Origin: Pogonophryne albipinna
Taxonomy: Eukaryota > Chordata > Actinopteri > Perciformes > Artedidraconidae
DNA length: 64,000 bases
NCBI GenBank assembly: GCA_028583405.1
Contig: CM053244.1
Location: 5,993,204 to 6,057,203 of the forward strand
Reading direction: 5' to 3'
Both the position numbers and the translations under genes were made by a program. The notes under the pieces were generated by a model, which saw only the letters and a program-made list of their open reading frames with translations, was not told where the DNA came from and made no database searches. Position 1 is the stretch's first letter. Each line of letters starts with the position of its first letter. Below, piece after piece: positions 1-14,285 of this stretch.

Positions 1-135
1 CAAGCTCTAGCCAATCAAACCGCTGCTTGTGTGTCAGGGGCGGGAGATTCATGTGATTGGTTGTTGGTCGAGCTTCAGACACGGCCAGCTCCAAGCTTTT
101 TTTGAAGCTGTAGTGTGGACGGGCCGTAAGACAAG
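1..135. repeat. MITE-like repeat fragment, one end
   Basis: The segment ending near 130 (GAAGCTGTAGTGTGGACGGG then CCGTAA) recurs almost exactly at 31105-31139, where it abuts the gypsy gag remnant. Two dispersed copies with the same terminus indicate a short non-coding DNA element. The left end lies outside the window. From 136 to about 590 I see no gene, only AT-rich intronic or intergenic sequence. Confidence 0.4.
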
Positions 136-894
136 CAGGCCCATGAATTATATGCTGGGCAGTCATATACCTCTCTTCATTATCAACTGCACGTACAAAT
201 TGCCTCAACATTTATCACAATCTGTCAAGGCTGACTGAGTTGTGCCCTGAAGCTCCTTTCCAACTCGAGCATTCTCTGATCAGATGAAAAACTCACATTT
301 CAACAATGCTGCATTTTGAAGAGATCACAGTATCCATGCTGAATAGATATAAAACCTTAGTTGTTCATCAGAATCAGAACCATAATTGTTCATTTATCCC
401 AGGGGGTAACTAGGTTTTGTAACAGTTGCAACAATTAGAGCAAAAATAAATAAATAATTATATACAAATAAGAAATTGAAGCAAATATGCATAATAAAAC
501 TCATTGTAGCCACCGGGACACAGCATGGCACATAATTGAGGCAGGATGTCTTCCAATGCAAGGGGGCCTTCTAAAGACTCAGGCATATATCAAATCAAAT
601 CAATCTTTATTTGTATAGCCCAATATCACAAAACTCGTTTGTCTCAGTGGGATTTACAGATTAAAAACAAATAACATTGTAAATGATGCAGTTACAAAAA
701 AATGAAAAGACAAGATAGTGTATGTAATACAAATAGAAATACAAAATAAATTAAGATAACAACAAAAGACAATAAAAACACATAACACATTCAAATTATT
801 CAAATTAAGTACCATCAAAATCAAATCAAATGAATACCATAAAATGCGAACTCTAACCGAAGGCTTTGTTAAAAATGTAGGTCTTCAATGCACT

Positions 895-3535
895 TTAAAA
901 AGTTTGGACACTCTCTGCCTCTCTGATTGAAACAGGAAGTTGGTTCCAGAGCAAAGGCGCTTGGTAGCTGAACGCTCTGACTCCTGATCTTGTTTTGCGG
1001 ACTCTGGGCACCACTAACAGACCTGCACCCTGGGAGCATAGTGTTCTAGCGGGGCAATAGTGGATACAAATATATTTTAGGTACGAAGGTGCCTGACCAT
1101 TTAGCGCCTGGTAAGTTAAAATAAGTATTTTAAAATAATGTCTGTGCTTTACCGGCAGCCAGTGTCGAGCAACTAAAATTGGAGTGATGTGCTCCATTTT
1201 TCTGGTTTTAGTGAGTATACGGGCTGCAGCATTTTGTACCAGCTGAAGATTGTTAATGGATGTGGTGGGACAGCCTGATGGAAGGGAGTTACAGTAATCC
1301 AGCCTAGAGGTAATGAATTAGTTTTTCTGCATCATTTTGAGTCAGTATGTGTCTGATTTTTTTTATATTGCAGAGATGAAAGAAGGCAGTCCGTGAAACA
1401 TTCTTTATGTGAGATTTGAAGGACAAATCTTCGTCGAAGACAATGCCAAGATTTTTGACTGTGGAGCTGGAGGTCTTGGTGATACATCAATCATTCTTAT
1501 GTCAATTGTGGCATCATTTTGGAATTGTTTGGGGCCAAGTAAAATGACTTTGGTTTTGTCTGTGTTTAAAAATAAGTAGTTGCAGGTCATCCATGGTTTT
1601 ATATCTGACACGCATTCTTGTAGTTTAGATAATTTATACTGTTCATCCGGCTTGAACGATAGGTACAGCTGTGTATCGTTAGCATAACAATGAAAATGTA
1701 TGGAATGTTTCCTTATAATTTTGCCTAATGGCAACATATTAAGAGAGAACAAAATGGGTCCGAGGACAGATCCTTGCAGCACTCCATGATTGAGTGTGGT
1801 TTTTATTGACCATTCATCATGCTCCGATACAAACTGAAGCTGTTCTGAGAGATATGACCTAAACCAGTTTATTCCAGTACCCTTTATGCCAATGGACTGT
1901 TCTAATCTTTCTAGTAGGATGTTGTGGTCAATGGTATCGAAAGTTCCAACTTAGGTACTCAACAGTACCAGGATCGAGCAAAGGACACTTTCAGATGCTA
2001 TGAGAAGGTCATTTGTGACTTTTGCTAGTGCTGTCTCTGTGCTGTGATGAGTTTTGAAGCCTGATTGGAATTCCTCAAGTAATTGATTCTTATTTAAAGG
2101 AGACCTATCATGCTATATTTGAATAATATATTGTAGGGCCATACCTATATAAGGTATATTTATACGTTTTTTTTTTAAAAATACCAAACATTTTGCTCTA
2201 TTTTCCTCTCCTCCACCCTGCATGCGCTGCAGCTGACCACGCCCCCCTGCAAAGGAGGGGGCCGAGTTACGAGCATCATGTTACCATGCTGTTACCATGC
2301 CACGGCAACCTCTCATTCCCCTGATAGGTGTAGAGTTGGCCATATAGGTGGAGCTCCTCGTCACTGACGTCAGACTATTTTCAAATCTAGATCAGTCTGT
2401 ATCAGATCTGTTGCAGCCCCGTTTTTAGAGATTTGGGTACGGAGAAAAAGAGAGACGGTTGTGTTTTCTGACACTTGGTGAGTTCCCTGACACACCGGGG
2501 ACACATATTCATGTATAAAAGACGTACAAAAGTGCATTTTGCATGATAGGTCCCCTTTAAGTATTCGCACAGCTGTTGAGCGACTGCTTTCTCAAGGATT
2601 TTAGAGATGAAGGGAAGGTTAGATATTGGTCTGTAGTTGGCCATAACCTCAGGATCAAGGTTAGATTTTTTAAGGAGAGGTTTAATTACAGCCTCCTTAA
2701 ATGACTGTGGTACATAGCGTGATGATAATGACATATTTATTAATTTTATTATGGGGTAACATTTCCTTAAACAGCTTGGATGGAATTGGGTCTAAGACGC
2801 AGGTTGACAGTTTCGAAGAGGAAATAATGGAAGTTAGCTGGTTAAGGTCTATTGGAGAGAAGCTATCTAGGTATATTTCAGGTGTAATAGCCGGTAAAAA
2901 TATACCAGTGGTTGTAGACACCTCAGTGCTGTATAAGGGAAATAGGAGGTTAATATGGTCTCTGAAAGTTTGGATTTTGTCATAAAAAAAATCATAAAGT
3001 CGTTACTTCTTAGTGGAATCGGGATAGATGGTTCAGAAGAGGCTCTCGGTCAGCCTGGCTAAGGTGTTAAAAATAAATCTGGTGTTATTCCTATTTTCTT
3101 CTATCAATGATGAGTAATAACTTGCTCTGGAATTTTGTAGAGCCTCCTTATATATTTTAAGGTTAACAAGCCAAAGTACACAAAATAATTCAAGCTTAGT
3201 AGAACGCCATTTCCTTTCAAGTTGTTGTAATTTTTGTTTTAGTTTCCTCTTTTTAAGAGGACCAACAGAGTCCAATATTATTCGGAGCGCGTCTGTGGCA
3301 CCATCAACAGCATTATCTATTTGGGGGGTGGGGGGGGTGGGTTAAAATTAGGGTAGGAGTCTTCCCATACACTGAGACAAGGTATTGCACTAGATGTTGA
3401 CAGAACTTTTTCCTTAAATGTTGCTATAACACTTTCAGTTAGATGTCTCGTATAGGAGATCTTGTCTGGCAGTTTGTAGTCCAGTAACAGTACATCAAAA
3501 GTTATTAAAGCAGGGTTATGTGGATAGTATGACAC
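895..3535 (-). pseudogene. Broken L2 ORF2 (endonuclease-reverse transcriptase)
   Basis: This is the coding remnant of the LINE above. In an intact relative it would nick target DNA and copy the element's RNA in the nucleus. Conserved blocks are recognisable in order but in several reading frames. The second catalytic aspartate position of the RT box reads N (YANDTQLY, about 1686 on the minus strand), and the start of the endonuclease is missing. It is non-functional by inspection. Confidence 0.8.
2098..2556. mobile_element. piggyBac-type MITE with TTAA target duplication
   Basis: The segment is bounded by TTAA on both sides (2094-2097 and 2557-2560). It has terminal inverted repeats AGGAGACCTATCATGC and AGGGGACCTATCATGC (right end read in reverse), one mismatch in 16. 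It interrupts the L2 RT coding region, and removing it with one TTAA restores LINE continuity. No coding capacity was seen. Related ends (CATAATAGGT or CATGATAGGT just before TTTAA) occur at 19395-19420 and 53385-53408. Confidence 0.85.
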
Positions 3536-3819
3536 ACTATTGATGTGTGAAGTGAGTTTGGTAGTAATAAGCTTTATAATAGTGATTAAATATTATTGTA
3601 TTCTCTTTTTTCGGAGTTGCACTTTGCAGACGGTCCCTGAGCACTCGTTTCTTCTCCGGCTGCAGATAGAGACCAATGTAATGTGTCCAGCTCGGAGGAC
3701 GGCGCGTATTGGCTTTTTTTGATCAAAATGTAATTGTAGTTCGTTGTCAACCTTACCACGGTACTTAGGAGACGTCATTTGTGTCTGAATAACGTTTTGT
3801 TCATGAGTTATTGATCCGT

Positions 3820-4024
3820 GAAATCAGAATCTCCCAATATCGTTCCAACTATACTGAACTAAACCAGAAGACCATCTCATTTCGTAGACCGCTCGGTTTG
3901 CTGTTCCTTCACTTTAATTTTATATACATTTATTTTGGACGAAAACTTAGCGTGAGGAAAGGCAAGTGTGGCGTGAGGTTAATTGCGTGACTCTCACGCT
4001 CAATGCGTGAGTGTTGGCAGCCCT
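3820..4024. repeat. Short repeat fragment with GCGTGAG-rich end
   Basis: The sequence around 3950-4024 has repeated GCGTGAG/CTCACGC words and ends in GGCAGCCCTG, a terminus style common in fish DNA elements. The other end was not identified. Beyond it, 4090-4200 is rich in GCTAGC/GCATTAGC words. Confidence 0.3.
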
Positions 4025-4399
4025 GAGTTACTACAGTAAGGATTAGTAACATGTAGTATTAGTAACATTTGGAGATGTTTAAACACAATGAGAAAACGCG
4101 TTAGCATTCACGCTAGCATTAGCATACACTTTAGCGTTAGCATACATGCTAGCGTTAGCCATACTAGCCTGTATACATGCGTATTGCACAGCTAGCATTA
4201 GCTATATTTACCTTGTTTACACTTAGGGGTCCTATGTGTTAATCTGTGTATGTTACACTTGCATGCATGAGATATGAGTACACATATCAGAAAAACTGAA
4301 AAGCATGAACAAACTAGAGTCCACATGGATGATGCTATGCGACTAGCCATGTTTAGGAAAGTAAACACAGCTGTCCAATGAGGGCTACAGGATAGGGAT

Positions 4400-4571
4400 C
4401 AGTAAGCATAATAAGGAGGTTGACAAAAACAGGCACTCAAATAATAGACTGTTTTAAGTGCTGTGTGCCTTTGACCTAGCCCTGCATTGTAATATGACGT
4501 ATGTTTTGAGTTTGTGTATAAGTCTGCTTTGGTAGAGCCCCCCCTGGAGAAAAATGCACCAGCCGCCACTG
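4400..4571 (-). mobile_element. hAT-like element end (CAGTGGCGGCTGGTG terminus)
   Basis: On the minus strand the segment begins CAGTGGCGGCTGGTGC at 4571. The same 15-base terminus opens a plus-strand copy at 62982. The opposite end was not located. Between 4572 and 6850 I see no gene and no clear element, only AT-rich intron-like DNA. Confidence 0.4.
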
Positions 4572-6858
4572 GATAGAAGTCAAATGACAACAGTAATTGT
4601 TATTTCAGGGTGTTTTCTGTCAATCAGTCAACATGAAAATAATGCATCTGTAACAAAGGGCCATGAAAATATGTCTCTATCATCCTTTTTCTGCCACTAC
4701 CTGCTTTGGTTTCTGCACTGTAGTGACACCTGTTTCGTCAACATTATAAATCATGTCTGGAGGGAATTAATGCCAGTAAAACAAACATGAAAGAACTAGA
4801 CCAGTATGACCAAATAGCCCAAAAATAGATATCCTTATAAATGTAGCTGGTAGGTAAACTCATGTGCCAGTCTGTTGCCAATATACTTTACTGATTTATA
4901 TAGGCTAGTCATTGATAGTTATTCATGTTATCAAATGTGGTATTCTCTCATCTGTCCATCACTTTAACCAGATTGTCAAAGAACTCCTGCCATGCAGGAA
5001 AGATGGTGGCGTGTCTTAAAATAATAGAACCAATCTAGACCTAAAAGAATATAATTGATTCTATAAAGATACTGTATTTAGCTACACAAACCAGTTAACA
5101 TTGGCTGACCTACTGAATCATGTGATCTCTTGGACACCCTACCCGCTAAACCCTTTCTCGTTTCAGTTGTTTGCATAAGGAATGTTATTGTTTCTTCAAT
5201 GTTTCAAACATAAAAAACAAATCAGTTGTGTAAAACTACATTAAAAAATACAATTCTATACTACAGAGAATTAAGTTAGCTTCCATTTACCCCAAAGCAT
5301 TAGGCTCACTTTGCCCCACAGCTACTTTTTTGGAAAAGGTTTAGTCAATCAAGCTAATCTTTAGTAAAAAGATTAATATGGTTTTACACCCTGCTAAATA
5401 ACCGACACGTTTGATACATATTTTCAGACCTGGATAAATTAGCTTTGACATAAAAGTAATTATATTAACACCTTACCTTGCACTATTTCTATTTTTATTG
5501 TTGTTTTTTTATATTTATTTGTTTATGTCTTGTAAATTTCACTGTCTCGTCAGTCCGCTCGCATTCTAGCATTCCACAAACATTGCTTAAGACTCAAGAA
5601 TGACCAGAAGATATTTGGAGTTTTGAAGGTCAAGGCAACTGTGACCTCATGTCTCAGGGACACCCAATGGAAAAAAATACTTCAAATTTCCGAAAGAAAA
5701 TTATCCACATTGAGTTTATTGAGTTGAAACAATAAGTTGATTTATAATAATATTTTTCAGTATTTTAAAGCTGCCTTTAAATCCTACACTCCCCAATGCA
5801 AAGAGCTGATACTTGGTGACCAATTCTAATCTCTTTATTGTATCTGTTTAGGCTAATCGCAACGGCTTGATAGGTGAGTTTCATCTGAATGTGATGGCTC
5901 ACTCGTAGTCAAGGCTCATCTCTAGACAGAGATAGAGTAGCAGAGGAGCAGAATCTCCTGACCAACTAAAGGCACATCTGGTTGGAACAAAGAGGCTGCT
6001 CATGTCACAATTAACCTAGCCTTTTCTAAGTTTTACCAATAGCAAGGTAGAAACCCTCTGGTATAGGAAACCTTTACCTGACTAACAAAGTGAAAAACAT
6101 GATTTGAATTTGAATTTAAGTGTAACAATGCAATATTGGGATATATATTTTTTAAATCCTCTGGAGCAGAGAGAGGAGCTGTGGATTATTGTTATTGATT
6201 AATGCATCAGTGTTTCTTAGGGTCAGCACTAAACTCACAACTTAAAATGAAAGCGTTTAGTTTATTTAATAAAAGAGCACATGTTCAATGTGAAAAGTGA
6301 CAGTAGTTATAGATTATTTGCAATTTGGTGCTATATATAAAATAAAATAAAAAGTAATACAAAAAAAAACACCTTGAATTTCAGGGGGGCGCGGGGCTCC
6401 GATGGTGGGGCGCCAACACTGCAGTCTAAAGGGTCATAAGCTAGCATCCTCTCAATAACTGGTGTTTTGTTGAGTTGGGCTAACAACACTGAGAAGGCTC
6501 AATAGTGTGTTCCGATTCCAGAACAACCCTCACTTTACCTGAACCCACACACTCAACCAAACTTCTGTAGCAAGTTATATTCCCTTGAATCTACACTATA
6601 ATCAGATACTGTCATCAGCTCAAAGCATGCTCGCTAACAACAACCAGTTAACAAGATGTCAAATTAACTTGCTGCTCAATCCACAAAAAAACAAACACTT
6701 ATTCTCAGCTAGCATACTAACCTAACTAGCATGCTAAGTACAAAACCAGCTACATACTGTAACCACCAATAGTTTCAGATCTCAAGCGTCTGTAAAGCTT
6801 CCCAAATATTTCTTCAAATTGGTTAGTTTGGGGTTTTTCTATACTCCATACTCTTTAT

Positions 6859-7766
6859 CAGTCTTTCTCACTGGTGGTCCGTGAGTGACCCCTAGTGGTC
6901 CGTGAGTATATTGGTAAAATGTCCCATTTGAAATTATATATTATACAGTACATTTTAAGTGCTTCTCAAACTGTTTAAAAATGATTAGTATAGAGTGTAG
7001 CATAGATGTAGCATATGATGCATATGCATAAAAGGGCAGATTGGCAATTTGTGTTCATAATTTAATAAAAATATGCCTGGAATGACATATGTATTTAAAA
7101 CAAACCCATGACCAAGGTTGGTTCAATCACTGCTTCATGACAGTTATTGAAAAAATATGCAAAGATATGAAGTGTATTTCAGTAAATTCTCCTCACATGA
7201 TAACTATCTCAACTTGTACCTAACCCTCTGACTGACAGAAGCTTTGTACTGCTGACATATATAGATATGCACTTTCTCTCTTATTTCTTTCTTTACCGTG
7301 ATAGGCTTAACCGTAGGGAGGCTATGTCTCAATGGGCTAATGCGTTGATCTTCGTATAATGGGAGCACAAATCATCCCCACTGCAGTCAACATGGCGTTG
7401 TGTCTGACTCTGGGCAAGACACTTCACACCAAGTTGCTCCTGTGGGGATTGTCCACAGTATGGAGTGTATGTAAATCACTTGGGATAAAAGCGTCTAACA
7501 AGTGACAATGTGATTCACCAATTTATTCATTATTAACATTTAATATTGTGTATTCTTTGGATATTCTATTGATTGTATTTGTATTGTTGATTTAATGTGT
7601 GAATGAAAAATATAAAGAAGGTCACATAAAGCTATCATTATTAGGCTGTTATTTGTAACATATTGTTGGAGTGGTAAGCAGGCCTATTGTTTTGAGTTAG
7701 GTGGCCTGTGAGTGTTTTTTTTATTGGTTAAGTGGTCCTTGGTTTGAAAAAGTTTGAGAAACACTG
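6859..7766. mobile_element. Non-autonomous hAT element with nested SINE-like piece
   Basis: The left end CAGTCTTTCTCACTGGTGGT and the right end (reverse strand) CAGTGTTTCTCAAACTTTTT form hAT-style inverted termini. Candidate 8-bp target copies are CTCTTTAT (6851-6858) and CTCTATAA (7767-7774), 6 of 8 identical, so the insertion is old. No transposase coding was seen. A SINE-like segment sits inside at about 7310-7505. Confidence 0.55.
7310..7505 (+). repeat. SINE-like fragment
   Basis: This has a tRNA-like head (AATGGGCTAATGCGTTGATC resembles an A-box region), a conserved body (GGCAAGACACTTCACACC), and the tail AAATCACTTGGGATAAAAGC then GTCTAACAAGTG, which closely resembles the tails of common teleost SINEs. 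No gene is present. The family was not determined. Confidence 0.5.
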
Positions 7767-8629
7767 CTCTATAAAGTCTAATTTTAGGTATCAAATCATA
7801 ATTGGGTATTCACCATTAGTAAAAAATAGTGATTGGTGCATCAGGATAACTGGCTAAAGTAGTAGTGATTTATCATCTTCTTTTTTGGTTGCTAGTTGCA
7901 CACACTCTGCGTTTCTTACAGAGTAGAATGAAAGACACCATTTTCAAGAGCTTATTTTGCCATCAAACATGGAAGAAGGAAAATAGGTTTGAATTGTGTC
8001 CTGTTGTAGACACTAACATACATAACTGGACATAAATATTTTAGACATATTTAAAATAACAAATTACAAAAGCCTTACAGTACATATTTAAGAAAGATAT
8101 GATTATTACCTAATATCAATCCATAAACACCACATGTAAAATAACAGTCCTTACTCTACACCAGGGGTGCCCACACTTTTTTGGCCGGTGAGCTACTTTT
8201 GAAATGACCAGCTCACCGAGGTCGACCAACCAAAAATAAAATCCCAAATTGCAAGGGGCTGAATAACACGTTTTATTTATACATGGGATAACTACAACAA
8301 CTCTATTTGGGTTCTTGAACAGAAACAAATACATGAATACATAAAACTAAAATGGCATGTTAACCTCTCTCTATTTCTCTATCTATTTCTCTATCTCTCT
8401 ATTTCTCTCTCTCTCTATTTATTTCTCTCTCTCTCCTCTCTGTTAAGAAACACATAACAAGCAGGCTAAGAAACCACTCTCCATGGTCCTGAAATCTTAA
8501 ACATAAAACACAAATATAAGTGCAAGGAATACAATAAATGAGTAGAACACTCAACTTAGACACCAGACTCAAATGGGTCCTATGAACAGTCTCTCAAAGT
8601 AATAATGATATACACATAGTTCCAATAGG

Positions 8630-9724
<1,095 letters not shown>

Positions 9725-10216
9725 TTTGTTGTTTGTCTCTTGTTTGTCTCTTTACATTCATTTGAGTTTTCCCGGCACTTGACTGATCTTGTATCGCTTT
9801 GCATTCTGGGTTAACAGACTGGAAAGCGATAGGTCGCTTTTTCTGTCAATCAAGTAAACTCCTGAATTAAGTGGCAGGGAGGCCAAGGGAGGAGGGATCA
9901 AAACCTGTTTTGTCTATTTTAACGGAGCTGGATTTTTTATTTTTATGAATGACTCGCGATCTACCTGTCGACCGCAGGGGCAATGCTGGTAGATCGCGGT
10001 CGACGTACTTGGCACCTCTGCTCTACACTCTGGAAAAAACGATGTACATTATTACATCTTTGGTACAGACCCTCATCCTTCCACCACTGCTCAAAGTAAT
10101 CACCCTATTTGTGAGCAGGATGACTAGGTTTTCTCTGGAAAAAATGAAAACAAATGTTGCATTGAACACTGTATTAACTGATCCTTAAGCTAGAGTGACA
10201 ATGTTTTTTTTTGCAG

Positions 10217-10538
10217 AACTTGTACCAGAATAGGTTCCTTGGCCTGGCTGCCATGGCCTCCCCGACCCACAGCAGCCAGACTCGTCAGCGCTACAAGGGT
10301 GCAGTTCGTCACAGTTACGGCCCAGACAGCTTTGCTGTCAATGGTCTGAATCAGGAGGACTTCATGATGGGATTGCCGCGGTCCACCAGTGACACTGATC
10401 TGGTCTCTCTTGACACTCGCTCCACTCTAACCATCAGCTCCTCCCACTACACCATAGCCCAGTCTGAAGACCTCGTAATCACATGGGATATCAAGGAGGA
10501 AGTGGATGCTGGGGACTGGATTGGCATGTATCATGTCG
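10217..10538 (+). CDS. hecw1: hecw1 exon (N-terminal part of HECT E3 ubiquitin ligase HECW1-like)
   Basis: The exon follows a polypyrimidine tract and AG acceptor (TTTTTTTTTGCAG) and ends at donor GTAAGT with one base of a split codon. It encodes NLYQNRFLGLAAMASP, a linker with PRSTSDTDLV, and DLVITWDIKEEVDAGDWIGMY. This is the conserved N-terminal region of HECW/NEDL ligases. The NLYQNRF start and EEVDAGDWIGM favour HECW1 over HECW2. Family members are cytosolic HECT ligases with C2 and WW domains that attach ubiquitin to substrates, notably in neurons. An internal ATG lies at 10253 (MASP). The true initiator may be in an upstream exon outside the window or unrecognised here. Confidence 0.9.
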
Positions 10539-10797
10539 GTAAGTGAGCTGTGACATGATGACATTGAATGTTAGAATTTGAGATAGATACAAGATAAACA
10601 ATAATCATTTAACTATATTTAATGATGAAACCAGTTACCACATACAATCAAAGTTTAAATGAGTACTCATTGTCACAATTTAGATGGTATTTTGGCCCAG
10701 TTGGTTCCAATCTTCAGTGAGGCCAGACATGTTTGACTTTTTTTTTTAAAGATAATAAAAAAATAATTGAGAAAAGGGCCACCGTTTAGCTCACTTG

Positions 10798-11525
10798 TGG
10801 CGCTTTTCTACTGCAGGGCCTCGCTCGGCTTAGTACGGTATGGCTAGGCCTTGTTAGGCCAGGCTCACTTTATGCTGCATTTCCATTACAGTTTAGGAAC
10901 TGGGGTAGTAACTATAGTAACGCAGTGTAGGCGGAGCCGTGACGTCATCTTCAATGCGAAACACAAAACCAACATCAGCCGTTAATTGTTAACCCTCAGA
11001 GCTCACAGCTCCTCATATCTGTTCAGAAACTAGACAAAAGTGAAACAAGTACAAACCACAGACTGTCTGTGTCATGGCGAATACAGTCGCTGCTTTATTT
11101 ATTTCTGTATAGGCCGTTGTTGTGAGTGTGGACGTTCGGAGCATGTACTGCGTTAGCTTAGCCAAGAAAACACGCATTTTAAAAGGTTTTTCACCTGCCG
11201 TCTTGTCTGCAGACTTGTCAAAGCATTAAGTCATGGTTTTTATTAACCGGTATCAGTATGTTGTTACTTCAGCATCATTTTGAAACGTATATTACAATTA
11301 AATCACGGTAAAATATGTTCATTTTGTTGTAGTTGCCAGCGATTCTCTCACTAGTTTAGCATACTCAGCCCGGTTGTTGGCCCGGAAAGAACCTCGATTT
11401 TGGAGAGCCAGAAAACTGAAAAAGTTCCCGCTAGCCGGAACTACGCCTAGTGGAAACGCAACCAAAAACGGGCCTGGGGCACGGCACGCTTAAACCGCGC
11501 TCCGCATTGTAGTGGAAATGCGCCA
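10798..11525. mobile_element. PIF/Harbinger-like MITE in hecw1 intron
   Basis: The termini TGGCGCTTTTCTACTGCAGG and (reverse of right end) TGGCGCATTTCCACTACAAT are imperfect inverted repeats. They match the termini of the Harbinger element at 23614-24201. The flanking triplets TTG/TTC fit an eroded 3-bp target duplication. No protein-coding remnant was seen. Confidence 0.6.
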
Positions 11526-12121
11526 TTCGTAGAGCTGGCGGTCCATAAACTGGGGCTTGGTCCCGGTTATCTTTCTTCAGCATTAAGTCATGTTGCCCTT
11601 AATTCATCACATCAAGCATATGATGTCACAACAATCAATCATTGTGAGCTGACCTGATCAAAATCCCAAAACAACTCATCTAAATACTAATTACTAAATA
11701 GACAGAGTATGTTGTGCACCTCTGATATTTTTCTTTGAAGCTACATGTTATCAAACACACATTTTAAGTTGTTAAATTGTAAAAATCCTCAGAAAAAATA
11801 AACAAGACATTAGATTCCAGCCATTGTGTTTCTGCTATACTATATGTCGTTATAATGCAAATACATCAACTTGTCCAAATTCCCAAAACATTGTAATATT
11901 GCACATTTTTATTACACTAAGGTTTATACCAGTTCCTACAATATGGGGTGGCACACCTATTATTTCTAGTAGATCAAGGACAATTCTACTTGGAGAATCA
12001 ATTGCAATTTATGTGACTGTAATGTAAAGTGTAGGGAAATTGCTTATAAAGAATGACTTAATCAGAGAATTATTTGAGATTGAGTAGCATTTTAGTTTGA
12101 ACGGTTGTTACCTCTTCCCAG

Positions 12122-12229
12122 ACGAGGCTTTATCGGAGAACTTTCTGGACTACAAGAACCGAGGCATCAACGGATCTCATAAGGGACAGATTGTATGGAA
12201 AATTGACTCCACCTCCAACTTCAGTGACG
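12122..12229 (+). CDS. hecw1: hecw1 exon, continuation of N-terminal domain
   Basis: The acceptor is CTTCCCAG and the donor is G|GTTAGT. The 108-bp exon completes the split Asp codon and reads DEALSENFLDYKNRGINGSH then KGQIVWKIDSTSNFSDG, matching the HECW1 N-terminal domain. Phase is conserved with both neighbouring exons. The upstream intron (10539-12121) carries a Harbinger-like MITE. Confidence 0.92.
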
Positions 12230-12493
12230 GTTAGTAACAAAAACACTTTTTCACAATATATATATACATATATGTACACAAGACTTGACCCTATTCAGCT
12301 TCCCAAAATAGTTTTGTTTTAGTGAGACAAAAAGAGGAGGAGGATACGGTTGGGCTTTGGTTGGAAGTGTTTGGGCTGTAGGGTGTGTGGGTGTCGGTGT
12401 GTGCGGCGAGGGAGGAGTAGCAATTGCTGCAGGGAATCTCCTCCCCGTGGCTGGAGTAGGTCTGCCTGCTAAGACGGCAAGTGGCCTGGACTC

Positions 12494-12690
12494 TTACTTC
12501 ATGCTCCGCTGCAGCAGTTCCTGTAGGAGAGCACGGTCTTCGCTCTGCTGGAAATCGTCGGCGGTGGTGCTCTCCTGCATTAGAGCGGGATGCTGGAGGG
12601 CCTGTCCCAGCGGTCTTTCTCCTTTCGACATGGTTCTGTTCAGGCGCCACCCGGAGATTGTCCTGTTCACCCAGGGGGAATGACGGAAGG
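12494..12690 (-). other. Unrecognised minus-strand ORF next to a tRNA-Lys-type primer site; possible LTR-element fragment
   Basis: On the minus strand TGGCGCCTGAACAG (12636-12649) resembles a primer-binding site matching a tRNA-Lys 3' end. A few bases later an ATG (12632) opens a short reading frame starting MSKGERPLGQ. This order (PBS then gag-like ATG) suggests the 5' internal part of an LTR element. No protease, RT or clear LTR pair was seen. I do not recognise the protein. Confidence 0.25.
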
Positions 12691-12848
12691 AGATGAAGGA
12701 TGTTTGCAAATAAAGGTTTATACACCTGCCACGAAAAAACAAGGGGCAACATAAAACAGTCCAAATAGAAACAAACTCCAAAATAAGGCATTGCCAGGTA
12801 GGGCTTCTCTGCAAGAGACCAGAACCAGGTTGCCTGCATCCGAAAGGC

Positions 12849-13000
12849 CAACATTCTTGAATCCTTCAAACAATCTCTCAAAACTCACTTATTTACTAGC
12901 TTTCAAACTCTGATCAACAACTGCAAGAAATGTTGTAAGTAGTTTATAGAATCAATTAAAAAAACACAAACCTATACATAAATAGTAAAACCAGAGAAAC
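12849..13000 (+). mobile_element. 3' end fragment of an L2-type LINE
   Basis: The plus strand reads ILESFKQSLKTHLFTSFQ, the characteristic C-terminus of L2/CR1-type ORF2, followed by AT-rich sequence. The body of the element is missing. From 13000 to 13350 there is only AT-rich low-complexity DNA. Confidence 0.5.
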
Positions 13001-14285
13001 TGATAATGAGGTGGTATATATATATATTGTCTATACAGTATCTATATATACTATATTTAAAAAAAAATACTATATATTTTAAAAAAACATTAGTAATAAC
13101 AAGCCCCCAAATACATTAATAAACACAAAGTATACATACAAAGGATAATATTAAGAAAATGCATCATAACTTAAATTAAATATTTTTGAGGTATATTATT
13201 TTACACTTAATGGTTGTGTAAGGGAAGGAATGTGTCAAGGTTTGTGCAGTGGACTGGGAGTTAGTATGTATAAAAAGAGAAGTGAGGGAAGATTAAAATA
13301 AAAAGGCTTGGAGATGTCCCCATATTGTTGTATTGCATCACAAGGATAATAGAAGAACAACTAGAGAATGCAATTCCTGAAGAAATTGCTAGTGGGAATG
13401 CTTTATGCTGAAAAGCTGACGCTAAACTGCTATGCTGAAATGTAATGTGTAAGAAGAAAGTGAAGAATTTAGATTGAAATGATACATGAACACTGGGGGA
13501 AAAAAAGAAAGTAAAAAGGCTTGGAAAAGCGGCAGAATATTTGAATTGCAAACTCTTGAACTAACTTGATGGTGAATGATCTGTCGCCATGCCAACGGCA
13601 TTTGATGACATCCCATAATACGCTTAGATGCGTTGATGGCTGCATCGTTACCAAACCTGTGAAGTTTTGGGCCATTTGGTGCATTTTCACTGAAGTTATG
13701 AGAAAACCGTGTTTCATGGTGAGGTGTTGCCATTAGGGATGTAACGATACCATAAACTCACGGTACGATAATATCGCAATAACAAGTCCACGGTACAGTA
13801 TTTATCGCGATATTGAATAATAAAGAAAGGGAAAAAAATACTTTTTTTTTTTGAATTTTCTTTTTAAATTTAAAAATGTTTTACTTGGAAAAATGTTCTT
13901 TATTAAATAATACATCTGATTTGTACAGCATTTTTAGTAGGATAGCAGTATTTTAAAGTGTCAAAAACAAAATGACAGTAATAGACTGGAACAAGAAAAC
14001 CAGTACTACCAAACAAAGTAGGCATTTTCTTTGTGCCACTGCACCTCACAAATAAACAAGGACATTTAATAATCAGACCCCGCAATAAAATAAATCAAGT
14101 TTCACTTTAGTTTTTCAAGTAATTCAACTCAAACTCACTAAGTCACTCACTCAACATCATCAGACAGGTTTTTAGGAATATGAGCATGTCCACATTTCCA
14201 GGTAGAAGCTGGGATGTTTGGGAGTTTACAATATCCCCTGCTGTGGAAAACTCTCTCGCTTGGTACTGATGTTGCTGGGACAGCA

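Larger units (their letters stand above)
590..3535 (-). mobile_element. Degenerate L2-type non-LTR retrotransposon (LINE), minus strand
   Basis: Read on the minus strand, the region carries the ordered pieces of an L2/CR1-superfamily ORF2. They are an endonuclease end (3317-3535), a linker ending LIEENRNNTRFIFNTLARLT (3033-3275), the pre-RT segment LDPIPSKLFKEMLP (2697-2921), RT with NYRPISNLPFISKILEK (2402-2734), RT with LQGSVLGPILF and YAND in place of YADD (1405-1782), and the C-terminal HWLPVKHR...LWNQLP block (895-1197). The 3' tail is the AT-rich sequence near 590-660. Frameshifts and stops separate the pieces, so the copy is dead. A MITE interrupts it at 2098-2556. Confidence 0.85.

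Noticed and set aside
12291..12881. 196-residue minus-strand frame
   Set aside because: Low-complexity composition, crosses a candidate primer-binding site, and shows no recognisable domain.
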